A DNA stretch of 11,993 nucleotides, taken from JAXHLG01 sp046497225. Its GTDB lineage: Bacteria; Patescibacteriota; Minisyncoccia; Moranbacterales; DUUL01. The DNA is taken from positions 1-11,993 of the forward strand of contig JAWOGA010000031.1 in assembly GCA_046497225.1 (NCBI GenBank), read 5' to 3'. The position numbers and the translations under genes are program-made. The notes under the pieces were generated by a model, which was given only the letters and a program-made list of their open reading frames with translations, did no database searches and was not told the DNA's origin. Positions 5,065 to 11,993 of the stretch are shown here, in pieces. Numbering within the stretch: position 1 is the first letter of the stretch; every line of letters begins with the position of its first letter.

Positions 5065-5328
5065 ATGCCAATTCTTGAATCAGCTAAAAAATACATCAAG
5101 GTTACTGAAAAGAAAACCGCTTTCAACAGGAAGAGAAAAAAGGAGATGAAAAATGCCATAAGAGAAGTAATGGACTTAATTAAAGAAGGTAAAAAAGATG
5201 AAGCCTCAAAGAGTTTTATAAAAGCTCAAAAATTTATTGACAAGGCTGTCAAAAAGGGTGTTATCAAAGAAAACACCGGCGCTAGAAGGAAATCTTCTTT
5301 AGTAAAAAAAATCAAACAATTGGGATAA
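5065..5328 (+). CDS. rpsT: 30S ribosomal protein S20
   Basis: S20 is a small, very basic, three-helix protein that binds 16S rRNA early in 30S assembly. The 87-residue sequence has the expected length and pattern: MPILESAKKYIKVTEKK, a central helix from about residue 26 to 56, and the conserved end FIDKAVKKGVIKENTGARRKSSLVKKI. The gene is alone on the plus strand, between the divergent ruvA operon and the convergent rpoC, as often found for rpsT. The ATG at 5065 is the only sensible start, but no Shine-Dalgarno precedes it; the upstream 20 nt are A/T only apart from scattered C. E. coli S20 represses its own translation, but nothing in this leader lets me predict that. Confidence 0.96.
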   Translation: MPILESAKKYIKVTEKKTAFNRKRKKEMKNAIREVMDLIKEGKKDEASKSFIKAQKFIDKAVKKGVIKENTGARRKSSLVKKIKQLG

Positions 5329-5351
5329 ACATTGCATAATTAACGATGTTT

Positions 5352-5384
5352 CTAAAAACCCTCCTTTGCTGAAGGGTTTTTTAG
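5352..5384 (+). terminator. rpsT terminator, possibly bidirectional
   Basis: AAAAACCCT (5354-5362) pairs with AGGGTTTTT (5373-5381) around a 10-nt loop and is followed by further T on the plus strand. The same hairpin gives GGGTTTTT on the minus strand, so it could back up the rpoC terminator. Bases 5385-5478 between the two hairpins show nothing recognisable. Confidence 0.8.
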
Positions 5385-5479
5385 TTCTTGCTAATCAAAT
5401 TCACTCATTTATTAATTTATGCAATAAAAAATTAATCGTAAAATCTTATTTACCTTTCTTGGATACTATTCAGCAATGC

Positions 5480-5517
5480 AAAAAACACCTGCTATCTAAA
5501 CAGATACCAGGTGTTTT
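5480..5517 (-). terminator. Terminator of the rpoB-rpoC operon
   Basis: AAAACACCTG (5482-5491) and CAGGTGTTTT (5508-5517) form a perfect 10-bp stem. Above a single C-C mismatch, TATCT (5493-5497) and AGATA (5502-5506) add five pairs with a 4-nt loop. On the minus strand the stem runs into TTTTTT (5480-5485). It lies 27 nt past the rpoC stop and is oriented for it. Confidence 0.82.
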
Positions 5518-5543
5518 AAATTAGTATAATGAATTTTCAGGTC

Positions 5544-8500
5544 CTATTCAAGATCTTTTCTGTATCCGGTTCCGGCTGGAATAAGTTTTCCAATAATGAT
5601 GTTTTCTTTCAATCCCCTCAGTTTATCTTGTTTGCCTTGAATGGAGGCCTCTATCAAAACCTTGGCAGTCTCTTGGAAAGATGCCGCAGACAAGAAACTG
5701 TCTGTAGATAAAGCAACTTTCGAAATTCCCATTACCATTCTCTCGCCTTTAGCCTCTTTTTTGCCTTCAGCTTTAACGCGCTCATTAATCTCATTGAATT
5801 TTTCAAATTCAACTACATCACCATCAAGCATTTCGGTGTCTCCGGAATCAGTGATTTTAACTCTAGAAAGCATTCTTCTGATAATTATTTCTAAGTGTTT
5901 ATCATTAATTCCCTCTCCTTGAGTCTGATAAATCTCCTGGACCTCTTGAACTATATACCTATGTAAGGCATCTCTTCCGCTAACCTTAAATACTTTTTTT
6001 AAGTCAAGATGACCCTCAGATAAAACCTGTCCGGTTGTTATTAAGTCCCCCTTCTCTACTTTAGCGTTAATAACGGAAGGAATTGTATATTCTTTAACCT
6101 CTTTCTTATTAGTTTTTTTGCCTTTAGTAGGAGAAGTTTTTTGAACCTTGATAATCTTTTGTTTGTCATTCTCCTTAATATCCAAAACTTTTCCGTTAAA
6201 TTCAGCTAAAATGGCCTCAGCTTTAGGAGGTCTGTTTTCAAAAAGCTCCTCCACTCTGGGTAAACCTTGGGTAATATCTGTACCGGCCACACCGCCAATA
6301 TGAAAAGTTCTCATCGTTAACTGAGTACCGGGCTCTCCAATGGCTTGAGCCGCCACTGTTCCCACGGCTTCACCCATTTTAACCAGTTCGCTTCTACCCA
6401 AATCCATTCCGTAACACTTTCTACAAACTCCTCTAGAAGTTTTGCAAGTAACCAGGTTTCTAATTTTAACCTTCTCTATTCTTTTTTCCTCTATCTCCTT
6501 GGCTTGTTCATGAGTAATGATATTTCCCTCCTTAGCTATAACTTTTTTACCTTTAGTGTCTTTGATGTCCTCGACAAGCACCCTTCCAGCTATCCTGGAA
6601 GCAAAGCTTTGACCAATATTCTCTGCGTCTTCCAGGTAAATATATCCGCCTTCAGTATCTCCGCAATCATCCTCCTTAATAATGATATCCTGGGCTACAT
6701 CTACGAGTCTTCTGGTTAAATAACCGGCTGTCGCTGTTCTCAAAGCCGTATCAGCCATACCTTTTCTGGCTCCGTGAGTGGCAATAAAATATTCCAAAAC
6801 ATTAAATCCTCCCTTGAGAGACCCTCTAATCGGCAATTCAATGGTTTCTCCGGTTGGTCCGGCCACAAGCCCCTTCATTCCAGCCATTTGAACTACCACT
6901 GATTCAGACCCTCTAGCTTTAGAGTTGATCATAAAAGCTATCGGTCCCTTAGGATCAATTAGCTTTTTAACTTCTTCCCCGATTTTATTCTTAGCCTCAT
7001 TCCAGACTTCAATAATTTTAATCTTCCTCTCGTCATTTGTTAATAACCCCATATCAAATTGATCGTTAATCTCCTCAACCGCCCTCTGGGAATCTTCCAC
7101 AACTTTTTCTTTGCTTTCCGGAATATTAATATCTTCTATCCCTAAACTTATTCCCGATTTTGTTACATATTGGAATCCCAGATTTTTTAATTGATCCAAA
7201 AAGTTCACGGTTTCATCGATGCCTCTTAACTGAAGATGCTCAGCTATCAACTTCTTTAAATCTCCCTTGTCCAAATTTTTATCAATATATCTAATTTCCT
7301 CCGGAAGTATATCATTTAATAGAGCTTGCCCGGCGGAAGTTTCCACCCTTTCTCCATCCTCTAGATAAAGAGTAATCTTTGCCCCCAAGTCAATAATGCC
7401 GGCCTGGTAAGAGCTTATTATATCTGCAATAGAAGAGAAATACCTTCCTTCTCCCTTAGCGTTCTCTTTAATAGCGGTTAAATAATAAATTCCTAAAACG
7501 ATATCCTGCGAAGGATTTGTTATCGGATCTCCACTGGAAGGCTTCAAGAGATTTTTGCTGGAAAGCATAATTTCAGCGCACTCTTGTCTGGCTTTTCTGG
7601 TTAACGGCACATGAACAGCCATTTGATCACCATCAAAGTCGGCATTAAAGGCGGCGCACACCAAAGGATGAATCTGGATAGCCTTACCCTCAATTAACCT
7701 CGGCTTGAAAGCTTGAATAGAAAGCCTATGAAGAGTTGGGGCTCTATTTAGAAGCACGTATTGCTCATCAATAATTTTTTCAAGCATTGCGTAAGCTTCT
7801 TCTTCTTCTCCGTCTACCATTCTTCCGGCCGTTCTTACATTATGAGCATATTCCTTCTCAATAAGCTTGTTTATAATAAAGGGTTTAAATAGCTCTAAAG
7901 CCATCTTCTTGGGAATTCCGCACTCGCTTAATTTTAAGCTGGGACCGATAACAATTACGCTCCTTCCGGAGTAATCCACCCTCTTTCCCAAAAGATTTTG
8001 TCTAAACCTTCCTTGTTTTCCCTTTAGCATATCGGCAATTGACTTTAGCGCTCGACTTTGTCCGGTAGAAGCAGCTACCCTGGTTTGGCTTTTTCTGGAA
8101 TCATTATCAATTAACGCATCAACTGCCTCCTGAAGCATTCTTTTCTCATTCCTTTGAATAACTTCCGGAGCACCCAATTCTATAAGCTTCTTTAAACGAT
8201 TATTTCTATTAATAATCCTTCTATATAAATCATTCAAGTCAGAAGTGGCAAATCTTCCTCCGTCCAATTGAACCATCGGCCTCAAATCAGGCGGCATAAC
8301 CGGAATCACCCTCATCATCATCCACTCCGGTCTCAATCCGGCCATTTTCAGCCCTTTGTACAATCTTAGTCTTTTAGTTAATTTTTTCTGATCAGTTACT
8401 TTCTTGCTCTTTAGCTTCTCTTCTACTTCGTTTATTTTTTCATCTAGATCAATTTCAGATAAAAGCTTCTCGATTGCTTCAGCTCCAATGGAAGCTTCAA

Positions 8501-9134
8501 ATATTTGCCCAAACTTTCTTGATAAATTATAGTATTCAACCTCGGTTAAAATCTTCTTCAAATGCAAGCCCTTCACTTCGTCTTTGGCCTGCTTAAAAAC
8601 CTTCTTGAGTTGTTCTTTTTCTTTTTTTGTTCCGGCTGAATTTAACTGTTTTTTAAGATCTGCATCCAGGTTTTTCAGACTTTCCTCTCTAGCTTCCTCA
8701 TCAACTTTAGTGACCATATAACCAGCAAAATAAACCACTCTTTCCAAAGACTGGGGGGTCAAATCAAGAGCTAATCCCACCTTAGAAGGCACTCCTCTCA
8801 AAAACCAAATATGCGATACCGGCGCAGATAATTGAATATGCCCCATTCTCTCTCTTCTTACTATAGCCTTAGTAACTTCAACCCCGCATTTATCACAAAC
8901 TATACCTTTATATCTGATTTTTTTATACTTTCCGCAATAACACTCCCAATCCTTAGACGGACCAAATATTTTTTCACAAAATAGCCCATCCTTTTCATAA
9001 CGCTGGGTTCTATAATTAATAGTCTCCGGCCTAGTTACTTCTCCATGAGACCATTCTAAAATATTCTCCGGAGAAGCTAGTTTGAGTTGAACGATATCAA
9101 AATCGGAGATTCTTGTAATTTTATTATCAGCCAT
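5544..9134 (-). CDS. rpoC: DNA-directed RNA polymerase subunit beta'
   Basis: This is the largest catalytic subunit of RNA polymerase. The N-terminal zinc ribbon has C65, C67, C80 and C83. The clamp coiled-coil region spans about 240-290. The catalytic loop NADFDGD is at 497-503, with metal-binding D499, D501 and D503. The bridge helix falls around 770-805 (GGFNVLEYFIATHGARKGMA). The second zinc site is C824, C897, C904 and C907, and the trigger loop is GEPGTQLTMRTFHIGGVAG (933-951). At 1196 residues it is about 200 shorter than E. coli RpoC, which fits loss of the insertion in the trigger loop. A lysine-rich helical stretch at about 146-190 precedes the coiled coil. ATG at 9132-9134, with no Shine-Dalgarno. 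It lies 106 nt downstream of rpoB; that gap has no terminator but contains a perfect TATAAT (9151-9156) without a good -35. TAG stop. Confidence 0.98.
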   Translation of the reverse strand: MADNKITRISDFDIVQLKLASPENILEWSHGEVTRPETINYRTQRYEKDGLFCEKIFGPSKDWECYCGKYKKIRYKGIVCDKCGVEVTKAIVRRERMGHIQLSAPVSHIWFLRGVPSKVGLALDLTPQSLERVVYFAGYMVTKVDEEAREESLKNLDADLKKQLNSAGTKKEKEQLKKVFKQAKDEVKGLHLKKILTEVEYYNLSRKFGQIFEASIGAEAIEKLLSEIDLDEKINEVEEKLKSKKVTDQKKLTKRLRLYKGLKMAGLRPEWMMMRVIPVMPPDLRPMVQLDGGRFATSDLNDLYRRIINRNNRLKKLIELGAPEVIQRNEKRMLQEAVDALIDNDSRKSQTRVAASTGQSRALKSIADMLKGKQGRFRQNLLGKRVDYSGRSVIVIGPSLKLSECGIPKKMALELFKPFIINKLIEKEYAHNVRTAGRMVDGEEEEAYAMLEKIIDEQYVLLNRAPTLHRLSIQAFKPRLIEGKAIQIHPLVCAAFNADFDGDQMAVHVPLTRKARQECAEIMLSSKNLLKPSSGDPITNPSQDIVLGIYYLTAIKENAKGEGRYFSSIADIISSYQAGIIDLGAKITLYLEDGERVETSAGQALLNDILPEEIRYIDKNLDKGDLKKLIAEHLQLRGIDETVNFLDQLKNLGFQYVTKSGISLGIEDINIPESKEKVVEDSQRAVEEINDQFDMGLLTNDERKIKIIEVWNEAKNKIGEEVKKLIDPKGPIAFMINSKARGSESVVVQMAGMKGLVAGPTGETIELPIRGSLKGGFNVLEYFIATHGARKGMADTALRTATAGYLTRRLVDVAQDIIIKEDDCGDTEGGYIYLEDAENIGQSFASRIAGRVLVEDIKDTKGKKVIAKEGNIITHEQAKEIEEKRIEKVKIRNLVTCKTSRGVCRKCYGMDLGRSELVKMGEAVGTVAAQAIGEPGTQLTMRTFHIGGVAGTDITQGLPRVEELFENRPPKAEAILAEFNGKVLDIKENDKQKIIKVQKTSPTKGKKTNKKEVKEYTIPSVINAKVEKGDLITTGQVLSEGHLDLKKVFKVSGRDALHRYIVQEVQEIYQTQGEGINDKHLEIIIRRMLSRVKITDSGDTEMLDGDVVEFEKFNEINERVKAEGKKEAKGERMVMGISKVALSTDSFLSAASFQETAKVLIEASIQGKQDKLRGLKENIIIGKLIPAGTGYRKDLE

Positions 9135-9240
9135 TGCTTTAACTTATATTATTATACTAAAAATTTGAAAAGTTGAATTTCAAGCCACTTAATTTTAATA
9201 TAAATAGTCTTGAAATATTTTCTAATGGTTTAGATATTCT

Positions 9241-11993
9241 TTACTCCTTCAGTAATTCCACATTAAGAGCCAACGCTTTAAGCTCATTCAACAACACATG
9301 GAATGAAGCGGGAATATTGGGAGGATTAATATCTTCACCTTTAATAATAGATTCATAAGCATTGGATCTTCCCATGACATCATCCGATTTAATAGTGAGC
9401 ATCTCTTGTAGGGTGTAAGCGGCACCATGACCTTCTAGCGCCCAAACTTCCATTTCTCCAAATCTTTGTCCCCCGAATTGAGCTTTACCTCCAAGAGGTT
9501 GTTGAGTAATCAAAGAGTATGGGCCTATAGATCTCATGTGAATTTTATCCTCAACCAAATGGTTAAGTTTCATTATATACATATACCCAACCGTGGTTCT
9601 TCTATCAAAATATTCTCCGGTTTTTCCATCAATTAATTTTATTTTTCCATCACCCGGCAAGTGAGCTTTTTCTAGTTCAGCTTTAATTTCTTCTTTGGTA
9701 ACACCACTCAAAGATGGAGATGCGGCCTTGTAGCCAAGAGTGGAAGCAGCCCATCCCAAATGAGTTTCCATTATCTGTCCCAAATTCATACGAGAAGGAA
9801 CACCCAGCGGAGTTAAAATCAATTCCACAGAAGTGCCATCCGGTAAAAACGGCATATCTTCCTCAGCTGCAATTTTAGATATAACACCCTTGTTTCCATG
9901 TCTTCCAGCTAATTTATCCCCAACAGATATCTTTCTTAGCTGCGCAATGGAAATCTGAATTTGTTGGATGACGCCGGCCGGCAACTTATCTCCTTGTTCT
10001 CTGGAAAAAACTTTTATATCTACCACTTTGCCGCTCTCTCCATGAGGAAGATAAAGCGAAGTATCTTTCACGTCTCTGGATTTTTCTCCAAAAACAGCTC
10101 TCAATAATCTTTCCTCCGAAGTGAGATCTCCTTCTCCCTTAAGAGTAACCTTGCCCACCAAAATATCCCCGGAGATAACCTCCGCTCCTATTCTAACCAC
10201 TCCGGTTTCATCTAAGTTTTTCAATCTCTCTTCTCCAATATTTGGAATATCCCTGGTAACAACTTCCGGTCCCAATTTCGTATCACGAACATCCACCTTA
10301 AAATCTTCAATATGAATTGAGCTAAATCTGTCTTCATTCACCAACTTTTTGGAGATGATAATAGCATCCTCATAGTTATACCCCTCCCAAGGCATAATAG
10401 AAACTAAAACATTCTGTCCTAAAGCCAATTCTCCATTTTCAGTGGAAGCCCCATCAGCTAAAAGATCTCCCTTTTTAACTTTTTGCCCCTTATTAACTCG
10501 AGAAATCTGGTTCATACAAGTGAATCCGTTGGACTTGGCAAAATTTTGCAACCAATAAGTTGATTTTTTAGCGCCTTTGCCCGGATTATCTTTTTTGATG
10601 GTTATATGAGAAGCGTCAACCTCAACAACCTCTCCATCTTCTTGAGCTAAAATAGCTTGTCCGGAGTCGGCAGCTGCTTTATCTTCAAGTCCCGTTCCAA
10701 CAACCGGAGCTTGGGGTTTGACACAAGAAACCGCTTGTCTCTGCATATTAGATCCCATTAAGGCACGGTTAGCATCATCATGCTCCAAGAAAGGGATCAA
10801 CGCTGTAGCAACTGAAATACATTGTTTGGAAGAGACATCTACATAATTTAATTCCTCCAATTCACAAGTTTGAGGTTCCCCTTGAAATCTAATATCAATT
10901 AGATTATCTAAAATGTTGTCAAAATTATCTTTTTTTATCCCGGCGTGAGCAATTCTGTATTTCTCCTCTCTGGAAGCATCCATATATTCAATTTCTTTGG
11001 AAATAAAAGGAGATACCTTAATTTTATCTTTAGCGGATCGAGAAATTTTATTAACATCTTCTTCTTTAATTAATTCTCCTTTTTTGAATAAAACCTTTCC
11101 CGCTTTGTCCTTAATGTCACTCTTTGGAATTCTTCCAATCCATTCTTTCCCGGCAGCTTCTTTTGAAAGCTCAGTCAAAACCGGTCTATAAGGGGTTTCC
11201 ACAAAACCATAAGGATTTATCTTGGCATAGGTCGCCAAATGGTTAACAAGTCCAATATTCGGACCTTCCGGAGTTTGCACGGGACAAATTCTACCATAGT
11301 GTGAAGAGTGAACATCCCTCACTTCAAATCCGGCTCTTTCTCTGGCCAATCCTCCGGGTCCCATAGCGCTAATCCTTCTCTTGTGTTCCAGCTCAGCCAA
11401 CGGATTAGCCTGATCCATAAATTGAGAAAGCTGAGAAGAAGCAAAAAATTCTTTAATAACAGCTGCAGTGGGACGAGGATTAATAAGTTGCCCCGGCATC
11501 ACCGAAGTTGTATCGCAAGTGCTCATTCTGTCTTTAATATTCCTTGTCATTCGAGCCAAGCCAACTCTAACTCTATTTTGAATAAGTTCTCCAACGCCTC
11601 TCATTCTTCTTGATCCCAAGTGATCTATATCATCCGGCTCTGCTTCCGGATTATTGTTTAAACGAATAATTTCCTTGATCACTTCTACTATTTCTTCTCT
11701 AGTTAAGACCCTGTTTTCCTCAAGAGATTCTTCTTTGTTCATTCCCAAGCGAGTATTCATCCTATACCTTCCCACTTGACTCAGGTCATATCTATCAAAA
11801 CTAAAGAAGATACTTTGTACCATTTGTTTAGCATTTTCCTCTGTAGCTAAATCTCCGGGTCGCAACCTTTTATAAGTTTCTTTGTAAGCCTCTTCGGTGC
11901 TAGTAGCAATGTCTTTATTTAGGGTTTCTCTGATGTGAGAAATTTCTTGGTTATCCACATCATTGAATTCCTTAATCATCTCCTCTTTGGACT
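9241..11993 (-). CDS. rpoB: DNA-directed RNA polymerase subunit beta (5' end outside window)
   Basis: The frame stays open through base 11993, so the ATG at 11979 is internal and roughly the first quarter of the protein is missing. Numbering from that ATG, the sequence covers FFSFDRYDLSQVGR (58-71), the rifampicin-pocket region SSQLSQFMDQANPLAELEHK (181-200), TPEGPNIGLV (236-245), the active-site segment DKLAGRHGNKGVISK (688-702), and the C-terminal QQPLGGKAQFGGQRFGEMEVWALEG (826-850). The E. coli insertion between GEKSRDVKD and GDKLAGRHG is absent, giving a compact form. In the pocket, E. coli Q513, D516, H526, R529 and S531 are all kept, while N518 is Ala and I572 is Val. The usual QRQAVP is QRQAVS here (413-418). 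It is co-transcribed with rpoC. TAA stop. The promoter is outside the window. Confidence 0.98.
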   Translation of the reverse strand, partial: SKEEMIKEFNDVDNQEISHIRETLNKDIATSTEEAYKETYKRLRPGDLATEENAKQMVQSIFFSFDRYDLSQVGRYRMNTRLGMNKEESLEENRVLTREEIVEVIKEIIRLNNNPEAEPDDIDHLGSRRMRGVGELIQNRVRVGLARMTRNIKDRMSTCDTTSVMPGQLINPRPTAAVIKEFFASSQLSQFMDQANPLAELEHKRRISAMGPGGLARERAGFEVRDVHSSHYGRICPVQTPEGPNIGLVNHLATYAKINPYGFVETPYRPVLTELSKEAAGKEWIGRIPKSDIKDKAGKVLFKKGELIKEEDVNKISRSAKDKIKVSPFISKEIEYMDASREEKYRIAHAGIKKDNFDNILDNLIDIRFQGEPQTCELEELNYVDVSSKQCISVATALIPFLEHDDANRALMGSNMQRQAVSCVKPQAPVVGTGLEDKAAADSGQAILAQEDGEVVEVDASHITIKKDNPGKGAKKSTYWLQNFAKSNGFTCMNQISRVNKGQKVKKGDLLADGASTENGELALGQNVLVSIMPWEGYNYEDAIIISKKLVNEDRFSSIHIEDFKVDVRDTKLGPEVVTRDIPNIGEERLKNLDETGVVRIGAEVISGDILVGKVTLKGEGDLTSEERLLRAVFGEKSRDVKDTSLYLPHGESGKVVDIKVFSREQGDKLPAGVIQQIQISIAQLRKISVGDKLAGRHGNKGVISKIAAEEDMPFLPDGTSVELILTPLGVPSRMNLGQIMETHLGWAASTLGYKAASPSLSGVTKEEIKAELEKAHLPGDGKIKLIDGKTGEYFDRRTTVGYMYIMKLNHLVEDKIHMRSIGPYSLITQQPLGGKAQFGGQRFGEMEVWALEGHGAAYTLQEMLTIKSDDVMGRSNAYESIIKGEDINPPNIPASFHVLLNELKALALNVELLKE

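Noticed and set aside
5529..5922. Plus-strand ORFs opposite rpoC, and similar ones opposite femX and rpoB
   Set aside because: They lie antisense to strongly conserved coding sequence, have low-complexity Ser/Leu/Phe composition and no recognisable motif, and are typical shadow frames.
9135..9240. Internal promoter for rpoC from TATAAT at 9151-9156
   Set aside because: The best upstream -35 candidates are 15 or 21 nt away and match poorly. Co-transcription with rpoB is sufficient.

Overview
The window is AT-rich bacterial chromosome. It carries a compact, informational-gene-rich segment that looks like a Candidate Phyla Radiation (Patescibacteria/Parcubacteria-like) genome. The pointers are a MurE-type ligase without the usual N-terminal domain, a short FemABX protein beside it, compact RpoB and RpoC without the large proteobacterial insertions, gene gaps of 2 nt, and mostly absent Shine-Dalgarno sequences. 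The assignment to this radiation is inference from gene style, not from a search. TGA is an ordinary stop here: rpoB, rpoC, murE, femX and ruvA contain no in-frame TGA.

Layout from right to left. rpoB (5' end cut by the window edge) and rpoC run on the minus strand, 106 bp apart, and end at a strong hairpin terminator (about 5480-5517). rpsT (ribosomal protein S20) is alone on the plus strand, has its own promoter and terminator, and converges on rpoC. Diverging from rpsT is a tight minus-strand operon ruvA-femX-murE: Holliday junction recognition plus two cytoplasmic peptidoglycan-precursor enzymes. It ends at a terminator at 1847-1871. The next unit starts at once with a near-perfect promoter (1811-1838). 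It encodes an exported MltB-like lytic transglycosylase and, further down, a possible small C2HC zinc-binding protein (495-731). That unit ends in a 12-bp hairpin terminator (502-528).

The left 500 bp is a separate small transcription unit on the minus strand. It has a consensus-like promoter (470-498) and a terminator (98-119). In between is one reading frame that looks like a small two-helix membrane protein but is interrupted by an in-frame TGA and TAA. Another promoter-like pair (65-93) follows that terminator and points out of the window. Three successive terminator-then-promoter junctions are therefore visible on this strand.

Functionally the window combines transcription (rpoBC), translation (rpsT), recombination (ruvA) and cell-wall synthesis and remodelling (murE, femX, transglycosylase). 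Most of it is core biology. The unusual parts are the transglycosylase start, the MurE architecture and its amino-acid specificity motif, the 35-codon open frame after the murE stop, and the small unit at 98-498. I see no CRISPR array, insertion sequence, tRNA or rRNA.
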